Shown here piece after piece: positions 44,991 through 54,456 of a stretch of DNA of 64,000 nt. The DNA comes from Bacteroidota bacterium (GTDB lineage Bacteria > Bacteroidota > Bacteroidia > UBA4408). Under the pieces are notes generated by a model. It searched no databases. It was not told the origin of the DNA and saw only the letters and a program-made list of their open reading frames with translations. Both the position numbers and the translations under genes were made by a program. How positions within the stretch are numbered: the first letter of the stretch is position 1; each line of letters starts with the position of its first letter. The DNA lies in the NCBI GenBank assembly GCA_016718805.1, contig JADKCP010000011.1, positions 1-64,000 on the forward strand, given 5' to 3'.

Positions 44991-45023
44991 AAAAGGCGGC
45001 TCTAAATTTTAGAGCCGCCTTTT
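44991..45023. terminator. Bidirectional terminator between pdxH and adhesin gene
   Basis: A 16-base perfect inverted repeat: AAAAGGCGGCTCTAAA (44991-45006), one-base loop, TTTAGAGCCGCCTTTT (45008-45023). The A and T runs at both ends suit both directions, and it lies between two converging stops. Confidence 0.88.
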
Positions 45024-45045
45024 AAATTTTGTGAAGAATACTTAA

Positions 45046-48000
45046 TTACTCCACAACAAATTTTTGACGAAGTACTTTACCGTTAACAACAGCTTCGGTC
45101 ATGTATACTCCTGGTGCTAATTGTGTTTCAGGGCGAAGCACTAATCGGCTTTGCTCATCTGTAGTTACAGTAGCAGCGTATACTTTCTTGCCTAGTAAGT
45201 TGTAAATAGTAAATTCAACAGTACTTGTGGAAGTTGCTATTCCATCTATAACAAGTGATAAATCATTCGCTTTAGCCGGATTTGGCATTACTGATAGACT
45301 TAATTCACTAGTTACAGAATTCATTGGGTTTTCATCAATAAAGCTTCCATAACGTGGTATCACCAATGGTGTTGCAATTGTACAAGGTGTTCCATATGCA
45401 CTCCATACACCTCCTGCATAAGAAGCTACTTCAACTGTATAAGTTTGGTTAGCAATCATATTTTGGTTTGGTGGAGCAAGAATTGTCCAATTAAATCTCC
45501 AGTCATTAGAACTCAAATTACGAGTAAACGTTTTATCATATCCTAAAGGACCGGTGATATGATATCTGTAATTTGTTGCTCCTGGAACTGCTACACAAAA
45601 TACCTGTGAACCAAAAGTTGGTAAAGCATAATTAGAGCAATAAGCTGGTTGCAATGAAGTAAGTGGAGTTGCCGGTGTTGTGATTTGACAAATAGTTCCA
45701 TAATTGCCAAACACTCCTCCAACTTTAGCTCTAACTTCAACATCGTAAGTAGTACCATATCTAATTCCACCACCTGCACCAGGTAACCAGTCAAGACGGT
45801 AATTTGTACTTGAGTTGGTACGTGTTCCCGATTGAGAATAACCTAAAGTAATATTACTTACTCTCCACTCATAATCGGTAGCACCGGCTACAGGTATACA
45901 ATTCATATAGCTATTAAATGCTGCTAAGGTTTGACCACAAGTAGCTCCTGTAACTTGGGTTGTAGGGGTTCCTAAAACAGTCACCTGACAAGTAGGACCA
46001 AAAGTACCCCATTCTCCAGGTAATACATTAGTTTTTCCAACAAGTGCTCTTACTTGAACATCGTAAGTATAGCCATAAGGTAAACCTTGAACAAAAGGAG
46101 TTGAAGAGTATGCCCAGCTTAATCGGTAGTCATTATTGCTGTTTATCCTTCTCCAAGTGTGATCGTATCCTTGCACTGCATTTACAATTTTGTATTCATA
46201 ATCAACTGCTCCGGATACTGTATCGCAAAATAGTTGTTGAGACAAAGTTGAAATAGTTGCACCACATGATGTTCCTGTTTGCAATTTAGTTGTAGGGAAA
46301 GGTCCTGTTGTAACTTGACAAATAGGTCCGTAAGCAGTCCAATTTCCATTAGCAAAAGCCGAAACTGATACGTCGTAAGCAGTGTTAAAGAGAACACCTG
46401 GAGCCCACTTTAATCGGAAATCAGTTAAGGCTAAGTTACGGGTATATTCGTAGCTAAAGCTGCTTGCTAAATTTTCGATTTTGTATTTATAGTTAGTAGC
46501 ACCAGGATATGCTGTACAGTAAATAGGCGCATACATGCTATTTACAGTTGTACATGATGAAGGTTGTAGCCCAGCAACAGGTATTGTTTTTACTTTAAGA
46601 TCATCGATAAATAGTATATCCTGATCTGCAGTACTATTAGCATGGAAACCAACATAATAAACTGAAGTAATTGCAGGAATTATATCAGCAGATGAATCGC
46701 TAATAAAAGTAATATTTGTTATGTTGTTTTTGGTATACACTGAAGAAGTCGTTAACATAGTACTCGCATCAGGTGAATTGCTCATAAACACTTCAAACGA
46801 CTCTGGGAATGCAGCTGTACTTGCAGCATATTTAAAGTATACACGGTATAATTTACCAGCAGTTAAATTTAAAGGAGCAGAATAGAACCAATCGTCTTTA
46901 GCAACTGTATTATTATTTGAATTATAACTAATAGCCATTGAATTAGGAGCAGTAGTTGAATTCAAATTTGTTGTAACCCAGGTAAATCCATCTTGTGGGA
47001 AATTTTCATCGCTAGTTGTTATACCGCAAGGAATATTTGGTTGTGAAACTCCATCAAAATTTTGGATGTAAGGGTTAGCAAAAGTAGGAGTAAAGGCAAC
47101 TGAACTTCCTGACACAAATGAACCAATAGTACAACCAACTGCATTACCATTCGCATTGTATGGAACGATTTGATAATAATAGGTTGTTGCAGGGCTTAAA
47201 GCTGGTAGAGAAACGCTAAGTACATTCCCTAAATCGGCTGCAAAAATTAAGCTAGTAGGTGGAGTAACACCACCTCCGTCGGTACCAAAATTCAAAATAT
47301 ACCCTTGAGGGAAATTAGCTGCAGCAGTCCAAGATAAAGAAGATGCAGTTACACAAGCTGTATTATTTGGAGTTGCAGTGGTGCAATTAGGAGGAGTTAC
47401 AGGAGGGGCAATAATATTAATAATATAATCTTCTGCTTCTCCTGAGCCCATAGAAATACATGCATCTCCGCTGCCATTTTGGTTACCGGTGAAACGTGTA
47501 CGAATTCTCATTTTAGTAAGTCCTAATGTTGCTAAAGGATCAATAGCAATTGCAACTGTACTAGCTACATTCGCAGTTGAACCTGTAGTAACCTGTGTCC
47601 ATTCGCTAGCTTCAAATAATCCATCTTGGTCATAATCAATCCAACATGAAATGATACAACTTTGATCTGACGTAACAGATAATGGAATACTATACCCTTG
47701 TGGTGCCTGAGCGGTTAAAGCATAAGCAGTATAAGCAGCGCCACCACATGTACTTGAATTATTTATAGACTCAAAAGCTACATTGGTAATATTTCCAGTA
47801 CCACAACCAGCCGGATGTGGAGGAACACAGTAATTGTATAAGGTTCCGGTGGTGAATGATTGCACTGCACAACCAGCTGCTGAACCAGTTACATTCGTTG
47901 GAACAATTTTCCAATAATAAATTGTTGAAGCTAACAAAGAAGGGCTTGTGTAACTTGTTCCTGAAACAGTGCTTACAAGAGCTGCAGGTGCTTCTGATGT

Positions 48001-50370
48001 AACATCGGCCGAGTTAGTACTTAAATAAATTTTATAACTGGTAGGAGTACCTCCAACACCTGCTGCCCAAGTAAGAGTTAGGTCACGAGCTTGATTTGTT
48101 GCAAGGTCGGCAGGTACCTGATTAATTGCACATCCAGGTAGGGGAGGGGCAGCATCCACGTTAATATTATCGAGGTATAGGTTATTTCCAAATTCACTGG
48201 CTCCCCGGAAACGAATTTTGTTAGTACCGGTAGGCAATAAAATTTGATAAATACCCCATTGTCCTGCAGTTGGAGTAAATGCAGCAACACTAGCTCCACC
48301 TGTGTTAAGCAAACCAGTAGGGCCACCTTCTAAACCAATAAGCGAAGTATAACTTGTACCACCATTTGTAGAGGTTTGTATATACAAAGAATCAAGTTCG
48401 GTAGCAAAGGTTGCATACGCATAATTAAAAGTTAACAAATAACCAGCAGGTGTAGCTGTAAAAGTTGGAGTTGTAAAATCATAATTTCCAATATTCGCAT
48501 TAAAGAAATCAAATTGTGCAGAACCAGTTCCCAATCCAGCATTGCTGGCAGCAGCTCTAAATATTACACTTGAGTTTGATCTACTCCAGCATGAAGGAGG
48601 GAATGTTACGTTTGAAAAGTCTTCAGTAAATGGCAATGTAGTAACTGTTCCGGTTGTAAATGTTTGAAAGCTGCAACCAATAGCATCCCCATCCACATTA
48701 TAAGGTACAATTTTCCAACCATAGGTTGTATTCGAAGCTAAAGATGTTGGAACATAAACATTAACATTTCCTAAATCTAAATTATTTGCAATGTTATCAT
48801 AATTAGGAGCATTGTCACCAAAAGTAAGTTTATATCCAGTTGGGCCTCCACCACCTGAATTCCAGGTTAAATTGGTACCGTAGCAAACACCGGTTGATAA
48901 ATCGGCAGGTGCCATGCTGATAGCACAATTAGGAGGTGCAGGAATATAAAACTGAACAGCAATATTTAAACGAAAAGCTAATGCATTCGCATTAAATTCA
49001 GCCCATGGTCCGGTAAAAGGCTCTGGCTGAGGAGAGTTGAAATAAAACTGATTAGCCGCGATTGGGTTTTCCGTAGAATATTGAAACCCAACGTTAGTTG
49101 TACCAGTTTGACGAATACCCACATAATAGGTTCCAGCAGGAATGCTAACAGCCGGGCTAATAGCAGCAAACGCAGTTCCAACAGCAGTAGTGCGATCAAC
49201 AGCATCTGTATAAATTAAGTGACCAGGTCCGCCTGCAGAACTATCGGTGTAAATACCAAGTCGATAACTATTTCCAGAGGTTGTAAAGTCAACTTGAACT
49301 TCATTGATAATTGCAGGAATTGCAGTAGAAAATTTACCAACAAAGGAACCACTACCACCATTAAAACCTACTCCACCAGAATTAACTTGTCCGGCAGTTC
49401 GAGTGTCGTATAAATTAGCCGTTACTAATTGTGTAACAGTTTTGCTATTGTTGGAATTGTCGTCATCAGCAGGAATAGAAACAGTAACATTGCTTGAACC
49501 AAGTGCTGAAGGTGTAAAATTCGCAAAACTAACAACTGTTGATGAACAAGCTGGTAATGAAGGAATAACTACAACAGCTGGACTAAAAGTGTTTGCTCCA
49601 GACATTGCTAAGGTTACATTTATATTGGTGAGTGTATTTAACCCAACGTTGGTGATTTTTGCACCCATAGGTGAATTTACAGCAAAGTTCAAAGGAAGTT
49701 TACCCATTTGATAGATATAATCAACTTTTGCATCGTTTGGCTGTGCTAACTTAATAAAGCTAGTTACAGGACGAAAAGCAGAGGCTGTTGCAGTTAAGGT
49801 TGCAGGTAATGCAGCATTGCTTTGAGCACTAAACAAACTAGCTCCAAGGGCAGTGTTACAAAGAATATTGGTTCCTGTGGCTAAAGTACCGGTAGGAAAA
49901 GTCCATTCAAAGCCAACATATAAACCACCACCTGTATATGTAAATGCAGAGGTAATAGGCACTGTATAACTAAGCGTTGGAGTACCCGGTAAAGTAAAAG
50001 CAGCAAGGGGTCTTGAGTTAGTCATAGTGCTAATCGCTGTAGCCCAGGTAATGCTTTTGGTGTTAGTTGTATTTGCTGTATTTTCAAAATAAACAGCAAT
50101 ATTACCGGCAGTAGCAACTGATGCGGCGGCTCCGAAAAACCAAGTTACATCTGTGATAGCATCGCCATTTACAAAGCCTGCAGCAGACATTTCAGCTGCG
50201 GTGATTAGATAATGTCCTCGTTCAAAGCGAAAATTACCGATTGGGGCTCTGGCATTTCCAGAAGTTGATGCACCGGTGAGAATAGCAACAGGACATTGGG
50301 CAAAAGAATTTGTTGCAATCAATAGTACTGCAGCAAATAGCACTAAAAATTTCTTCGTTATTTTTTTCAT
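45046..50370 (-). CDS. Giant T9SS-exported adhesin-like protein, 1774 residues
   Basis: Signal peptide MKKITKKFLVLFAAVLLIAT through NSFAQ. About residues 500-1050 hold three Fn3-like units with WKIVPYN/YQIVPYN and a following conserved Cys, plus a jelly-roll-like block around 590-745. A GEVED domain is at about 910-985 (IDYDQDGLFEASEW to GSGEAEDYII). A further beta block with VYFKYAAS and NITNITFISD follows. Residues about 1267-1675 are four tandem units of about 105 residues, each with three conserved cysteines and a TYDVxVxA strand. C-terminal T9SS type A sorting domain: LSVMPNPAKANDLSL, VEFTIYNLLGKKVYA, LAPGVYM. Cell-surface or secreted; no catalytic domain recognised. Confidence 0.88.
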   Translation of the reverse strand: MKKITKKFLVLFAAVLLIATNSFAQCPVAILTGASTSGNARAPIGNFRFERGHYLITAAEMSAAGFVNGDAITDVTWFFGAAASVATAGNIAVYFENTANTTNTKSITWATAISTMTNSRPLAAFTLPGTPTLSYTVPITSAFTYTGGGLYVGFEWTFPTGTLATGTNILCNTALGASLFSAQSNAALPATLTATASAFRPVTSFIKLAQPNDAKVDYIYQMGKLPLNFAVNSPMGAKITNVGLNTLTNINVTLAMSGANTFSPAVVVIPSLPACSSTVVSFANFTPSALGSSNVTVSIPADDDNSNNSKTVTQLVTANLYDTRTAGQVNSGGVGFNGGSGSFVGKFSTAIPAIINEVQVDFTTSGNSYRLGIYTDSSAGGPGHLIYTDAVDRTTAVGTAFAAISPAVSIPAGTYYVGIRQTGTTNVGFQYSTENPIAANQFYFNSPQPEPFTGPWAEFNANALAFRLNIAVQFYIPAPPNCAISMAPADLSTGVCYGTNLTWNSGGGGPTGYKLTFGDNAPNYDNIANNLDLGNVNVYVPTSLASNTTYGWKIVPYNVDGDAIGCSFQTFTTGTVTTLPFTEDFSNVTFPPSCWSRSNSSVIFRAAASNAGLGTGSAQFDFFNANIGNYDFTTPTFTATPAGYLLTFNYAYATFATELDSLYIQTSTNGGTSYTSLIGLEGGPTGLLNTGGASVAAFTPTAGQWGIYQILLPTGTNKIRFRGASEFGNNLYLDNINVDAAPPLPGCAINQVPADLATNQARDLTLTWAAGVGGTPTSYKIYLSTNSADVTSEAPAALVSTVSGTSYTSPSLLASTIYYWKIVPTNVTGSAAGCAVQSFTTGTLYNYCVPPHPAGCGTGNITNVAFESINNSSTCGGAAYTAYALTAQAPQGYSIPLSVTSDQSCIISCWIDYDQDGLFEASEWTQVTTGSTANVASTVAIAIDPLATLGLTKMRIRTRFTGNQNGSGDACISMGSGEAEDYIINIIAPPVTPPNCTTATPNNTACVTASSLSWTAAANFPQGYILNFGTDGGGVTPPTSLIFAADLGNVLSVSLPALSPATTYYYQIVPYNANGNAVGCTIGSFVSGSSVAFTPTFANPYIQNFDGVSQPNIPCGITTSDENFPQDGFTWVTTNLNSTTAPNSMAISYNSNNNTVAKDDWFYSAPLNLTAGKLYRVYFKYAASTAAFPESFEVFMSNSPDASTMLTTSSVYTKNNITNITFISDSSADIIPAITSVYYVGFHANSTADQDILFIDDLKVKTIPVAGLQPSSCTTVNSMYAPIYCTAYPGATNYKYKIENLASSFSYEYTRNLALTDFRLKWAPGVLFNTAYDVSVSAFANGNWTAYGPICQVTTGPFPTTKLQTGTSCGATISTLSQQLFCDTVSGAVDYEYKIVNAVQGYDHTWRRINSNNDYRLSWAYSSTPFVQGLPYGYTYDVQVRALVGKTNVLPGEWGTFGPTCQVTVLGTPTTQVTGATCGQTLAAFNSYMNCIPVAGATDYEWRVSNITLGYSQSGTRTNSSTNYRLDWLPGAGGGIRYGTTYDVEVRAKVGGVFGNYGTICQITTPATPLTSLQPAYCSNYALPTFGSQVFCVAVPGATNYRYHITGPLGYDKTFTRNLSSNDWRFNWTILAPPNQNMIANQTYTVEVASYAGGVWSAYGTPCTIATPLVIPRYGSFIDENPMNSVTSELSLSVMPNPAKANDLSLVIDGIATSTSTVEFTIYNLLGKKVYAATVTTDEQSRLVLRPETQLAPGVYMTEAVVNGKVLRQKFVVE

Positions 50371-50760
50371 ATTTATTGGTTTATTGGTTTACATTATTTA
50401 ATAAAGGGTTAATTTAAATTAATTCGGAAAATTCAAGTTATTCCAAGGTTTTGAGGCAGTTTGTATTTTTTCATAGAGCTGGTTTTTAGAGTAAGAATTA
50501 GAGTCAAAGAATAGATTCAACCTTTCAATGTTAATTTTTTTAACAGTTAAAAGCAAAATTTAAGAGTGAATAATCGATAGTCTATCGATAAGGTGTAGAA
50601 ATTAATCGACAATTGGAATTAATACCTCAAAACGTTCAATCTGTATCTGTTTAGATAAAGAGTAAGAGCTGTAAAAACTAAAAAATTCTATTTAACATAA
50701 TATTAATTATAATACATTAATATATTATTTAAATAATTGATTATTAATGCTTAATAATGT
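50371..50760. other. 390-base gap upstream of the adhesin gene
   Basis: No gene found. Very AT-rich, especially 50690-50760. It holds a 17-base palindrome (50573-50589) and must contain the adhesin promoter, which I could not place with confidence. Confidence 0.4.
50573..50589. promoter_or_regulatory. 17-base palindrome upstream of the adhesin gene
   Basis: ATCGATAG, T, CTATCGAT: perfect symmetry around one base, about 200 bases before the adhesin start and 172 past the ispH stop. No T-run follows, so a protein-binding site is more likely than a terminator. Confidence 0.35.
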
Positions 50761-51993
50761 TTATAGAATTTGTAAGTGTAGCTTATCTAATACAATTTCG
50801 CTGCTTTGAACGTCCTCAAAAAAAGTAAGAATTTTTTGAAGAACAGCATCTACAACAGAATCTGGACAAGAAGCGCCACTGGTTAAAATAATGGTTACCG
50901 GATTCTTTGAAGGAAGAAAATTTTCGCTAGCTAAATGCTTTTGGTTTTTAAAATCGAAATGGTGAATTCTTGTTGAAGATTCAATTTCGCGTTCAGAAGA
51001 AATAAAATACGTTGGTAATTTTTGTTCGCATAATTCAACAATATGTGAGGTATTTGAACTGTTGTAGCCACCTACAACAATAGCTAAATCAGCATCTTGA
51101 CGAAGAATTCCATAAGTTGATTCTTGATTTTCATTCGTTGCATAACACAAGGTATCACGAGTATCCGCAAAATGAGCATCCAAGCTAGATTGTCCGAATT
51201 TTTGAATCATCGTTTGCTTAAAAAACTCAGCAATTTCTTGAGTTTCGGTAGCCAACATGGTTGTTTGATTGATGACTCCTACTCTATTTAAATGAATTTC
51301 AGGTTTAAATCCTTCTGAATATTTCCCTTTAAAGGCTACTTCAAACTCAGCCACAGAAAGCTTTCCGAGAATAAAATCGGCGAGCTTTTTTGATTCAGTA
51401 ATATCTTTTACAATAATTGAATGTGAATATTTTTCACTTCTTGAAAAAGTAGCTCGGGTTTCTTCGTGATTGTACTTACCGTGAATAATGATGGTGTATT
51501 TGTCATCGCCCAATTTTTCTGATTTTTTCCATACTCGTTCCACAAAAGGACAGGTTGTATCGTATTTACGCACATCGATACCTATCTCATTGAGTTGCTG
51601 TTCAATCTTCAGTGTAGTTCCGAAAGCCGGAATAATGACTATATCGTTCTTATTTAATTCGCTAAAGGGAATTACATGATTGCCAGCTGTATCCATCAAA
51701 AATTTAGCTCCTCGACTTAACAAATCGTTATTAACCTCAGGGTTATGAATCATTTGACTTAGCAAATAAACGCGCTTATCCGGATTCTCCTCAATAGCTT
51801 TATAACTTATTTCAATAGCATTTTCAACACCATAGCAAAAGCCAAAATGCCTTGCTATAAAGAATCGAACCGGACCAAAATCGAGTAAGGTTGGTGTAAA
51901 ATCTTTTTTTCGTGGATCATTAAGTTTGCGTAATTCTTTAACTCTTGAAATTACAGGGCTTTTATAAAAATCAGGAATATTAAAACTTTTCAT
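50761..51993 (-). CDS. ispH: HMBPP reductase (IspH), long form
   Basis: Last step of the MEP pathway, making IPP and DMAPP with a [4Fe-4S] cluster. The three cluster cysteines are visible: RHFGFCYGVENAIEI, YDTTCPFVERVWKKSE and LTSGASCPDSVVDAVL. Also IIHGKYNHEETRATFS and VVGGYNSSNTSHIVELCEQK. 410 residues, about 90 more than E. coli IspH; the extra N-terminal part (1-65) and a central insert are as in other Bacteroidota/cyanobacteria-like forms. It follows cmk and porQ on the same strand. Confidence 0.93.
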   Translation of the reverse strand: MKSFNIPDFYKSPVISRVKELRKLNDPRKKDFTPTLLDFGPVRFFIARHFGFCYGVENAIEISYKAIEENPDKRVYLLSQMIHNPEVNNDLLSRGAKFLMDTAGNHVIPFSELNKNDIVIIPAFGTTLKIEQQLNEIGIDVRKYDTTCPFVERVWKKSEKLGDDKYTIIIHGKYNHEETRATFSRSEKYSHSIIVKDITESKKLADFILGKLSVAEFEVAFKGKYSEGFKPEIHLNRVGVINQTTMLATETQEIAEFFKQTMIQKFGQSSLDAHFADTRDTLCYATNENQESTYGILRQDADLAIVVGGYNSSNTSHIVELCEQKLPTYFISSEREIESSTRIHHFDFKNQKHLASENFLPSKNPVTIILTSGASCPDSVVDAVLQKILTFFEDVQSSEIVLDKLHLQIL

Positions 51994-52064
51994 TATAAAT
52001 TAAATTTAGCTAGGTCAATCATTTACACATTTGAAATAGCTGCTAGTACTACAAAGTTTAAAGA

Positions 52065-52787
52065 TTAACGTATGCGTTGCTGATTATTTTCATCCTTCAC
52101 CAAGGCTAAATCATTAATCAGGGTTATTACATAATCGAGTTGTTGTTGTTTGTCGAGGTCGCTATTATCTAAAACAATTGCATCTTGTGCTTGAACCAAG
52201 GGATTTTCTTTGCGATGCGTGTCGCTGTAATCGCGCTTTTCCAAATTTTCGCGCACCTGATCCATGGTTACTTGTTCACCTTTTGAAGTCATTTCATCAT
52301 ACCGACGCTGTATTCGAACCTCACTGTCAGCTGTCATGAATAGTTTCAACTCAGCATCCGGAAATACTGCGGTTCCAATATCTCTACCTTCCATCACCAC
52401 CCCTTTATTTTTACCCATTTCTTTTTGAAGGTGAATCATTTTTTCGCGGACTTTCTTTAGGGTGCTTATCTTACTCACATTGTTCGAAACCTCCATTTGA
52501 CGTATCTCCTGTTCTACATTTTCTTCGTTCAGATAGGTTTCAGAAAATCGTAATTGAGGATTGTATCTAAAACTTAAATTAATTAAAGGCAATGATTCAA
52601 TTATTTTCGATTCGTTTACACTACCATTGATTTTTATCCATTTATTGCGCAGAAAAAATAAGGTTGCAGCTCGGTACATTGCACCAGAATCAACATAACT
52701 ATAACCTAATTTCGCAGCCAGCGCTTTTGCTAGGGTACTTTTTCCACAAGAACTATATCCATCAATTGCAATTGTAATTTGTTTCAT
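52065..52787 (-). CDS. cmk: Cytidylate kinase
   Basis: Phosphorylates CMP/dCMP. 240 residues from ATG 52787: MKQITIAIDGYSSCGKSTLA with the P-loop (GYSSCGKST), DSGAMYRAATLFFL, GRDIGTAVFPDAELKLFMTA and RRYDEM. A reading start at 52871 would add 28 unrelated residues. The porQ-cmk pairing is common in Bacteroidota. Confidence 0.92.
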   Translation of the reverse strand: MKQITIAIDGYSSCGKSTLAKALAAKLGYSYVDSGAMYRAATLFFLRNKWIKINGSVNESKIIESLPLINLSFRYNPQLRFSETYLNEENVEQEIRQMEVSNNVSKISTLKKVREKMIHLQKEMGKNKGVVMEGRDIGTAVFPDAELKLFMTADSEVRIQRRYDEMTSKGEQVTMDQVRENLEKRDYSDTHRKENPLVQAQDAIVLDNSDLDKQQQLDYVITLINDLALVKDENNQQRIR

Positions 52788-52912
52788 AAGCAGGTACTTG
52801 CTTTTTAGCTGCCATCCTGTAATTTCGCCCGACATGAGTACTGCTGATTCAATGTCTGAATTGGGAAGCATGAAGTTTAAGTTTAAAACTGTTACTAGTT
52901 ACAATAATACTA

Positions 52913-54001
52913 CTAAGGTGCAGAATTATTGTTTGATTTGGTCATAAAATCAGATAAATGTGTTGATAATGAAAAAGTATTCGATAAAGCACCTAAATGA
53001 TAAGAAGCTACACCATAACTAATATGGAATTTGGAAATTTTGATTCCAGCTCCAAATGAAAAACCAACAATGCCTCCTCTACTTTCTTCTTTCAATTCTT
53101 TTCTACGTCGATAATTAAAGCCGGCTCTGATGTTAAAATTTTTAGTGATTAAAAACTCTGCCCCTATAACTGTATGAAGCAATAGTTTATCAAAAAAATA
53201 ATTTTTGTTTTTATCATCGTTTGAATCATCTGTTCCAGCTAAGGATTGAGTATTTTGTTTAATCGCAACTGAATCAACATAGCGTAAGTTCCATTTTTCA
53301 AGATGTTCGGCTGCTAACGACAAGCGCAAAGGCACGTGTTTTAAACGAATTGAGGTAGCAGCTTGTATTTCGAATGGCAATTTTTCTTTTGTTCCGTTAT
53401 AACTTGTTAATTGACTTCCCAAATTTTTGATACATAGTGCTGCAGTAAAATTTTTTGGAGCATTGTAGTAGGTTGCTGCTATATCTGCCGCCAATCCAAC
53501 TGAATTAAAAGTATCGAGTTGAGAATAAATGGCTTTTAAATTTGCTCCAATTGAAAAGGATGAATCGAGTTGACGACTGTAACCAGTAAAAATTGCATAT
53601 TCAGAAGCTTTAAACTCACCGGTTTCAATTGCACTTGCATCAGCACCTACAAATTTTCCATAATTCACATAATGAATTCCAGCATCTATCATTCCCCATT
53701 TCTTTAACTGATGGGCATAAGCAAAAGAACCGAATTTAATACCAACCGGAAAACTTGAAAAATTGAGTGCCAGAGTTTTATGCATATCCTTGTTAAGCAG
53801 TGAAGGATTGTAAAATGCCAGATTTACATCATTGTCTTTCACGGCCAATAAATTTCCACCCAAGGAAGATACTCTGGCAGAAGGAATAAGATTTAAAAAT
53901 TCGTAGGTATTATTTCCTCCAACTTGAGCACTAAGTTTTGAACTTGCTAGCATTAGCAAGAAGCTTAATAATAAACTGACCTTAAGTATTGGTTTTTGCA
54001 T
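52913..54001 (-). CDS. porQ: Type IX secretion protein PorQ
   Basis: 362 residues. Signal peptide MQKPILKVSLLLSFLLMLAS, then a 14-strand-type barrel of the PorP/PorQ/PorV class: NTYEFLNLIPSARVSSLGGN, DVNLAFYNPSLLNKDMH, YAHQLKKWGMIDAGIHYVNY, and a closing FGAGIKISKFHISYG. PorQ helps attach T9SS cargo to lipopolysaccharide at the cell surface (known from Porphyromonas). Fits the two T9SS cargo proteins in the window. Confidence 0.85.
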   Translation of the reverse strand: MQKPILKVSLLLSFLLMLASSKLSAQVGGNNTYEFLNLIPSARVSSLGGNLLAVKDNDVNLAFYNPSLLNKDMHKTLALNFSSFPVGIKFGSFAYAHQLKKWGMIDAGIHYVNYGKFVGADASAIETGEFKASEYAIFTGYSRQLDSSFSIGANLKAIYSQLDTFNSVGLAADIAATYYNAPKNFTAALCIKNLGSQLTSYNGTKEKLPFEIQAATSIRLKHVPLRLSLAAEHLEKWNLRYVDSVAIKQNTQSLAGTDDSNDDKNKNYFFDKLLLHTVIGAEFLITKNFNIRAGFNYRRRKELKEESRGGIVGFSFGAGIKISKFHISYGVASYHLGALSNTFSLSTHLSDFMTKSNNNSAP

Positions 54002-54150
54002 GATAAAATTGCTTTACAAATTAACTAACTATTTTGGAAACCAACGACAGAAAGCACAAATTATTGTTACGAAACTATTTTACAAGCAAATAGAAACCAC
54101 TATGAAATTGATACCAAATTTGATTTAAAGTAGAGTTTTCGAAGAAGATT

Positions 54151-54233
54151 GGGTCTTATTGAGTCGAATGTGTGCATTGCATCATCGTGTGTATTAGGCC
54201 AGCACACGGTTTCGACTCCGCTCAACCTGACCC
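54151..54233. repeat. Palindromic intergenic repeat, copy A
   Basis: An imperfect inverted repeat of about 83 bases: the left arm GGGTCTTATTGAGTCGAA matches the reverse complement of the right arm (GGGTCAGGTTGAG...GTCGAA). Similar sequence recurs 140 bases on. Looks like a REP- or MITE-like intergenic unit. Confidence 0.55.
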
Positions 54234-54290
54234 AAACTGTGTTTGTTTTAATTCTGATTCAAAATTGAACCTTTTTGAAATTTTAAAAAA

Positions 54291-54380
54291 TCAGGTTTAT
54301 CCTGAGCTTAGTCAAAGGTGTGCGTTGGATTATCATGTGCAGCAGGACAGTCCATGGTTTCAACTTCGTTCAACCTGAAC
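54291..54380. repeat. Palindromic intergenic repeat, copy B
   Basis: About 90 bases, diverged from copy A. GTGTGCGTTGGATTATCATG matches GTGTGCATTGCATCATCGTG, and GGTTTCAACTTCGTTCAACC matches GGTTTCGACTCCGCTCAACC. Same orientation and same inverted-arm structure. Confidence 0.5.
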
Positions 54381-54456
54381 CAAGTAGTTAAAAATATGTT
54401 ATAAATTTAGAACTAATTCCTTACTATACTTAACATTCCTTGGAAAGTAGGAAATT

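Larger units (their letters stand above)
54002..54456. other. 455-base gap with two repeat copies
   Basis: No gene. It contains two related palindromic repeat units (54151-54233 and 54291-54380). A 68-codon open frame across them (54172-54378) is only repeat sequence. The rest is AT-rich. Confidence 0.5.

Noticed and set aside
49304..49711. 135-residue open frame antisense to the adhesin gene
   Set aside because: Fully inside the 1774-residue gene, whose domains continue through it; no start signal or family.
54172..54378. 68-residue open frame
   Set aside because: It lies almost wholly within the two intergenic repeat copies and is better explained by them.
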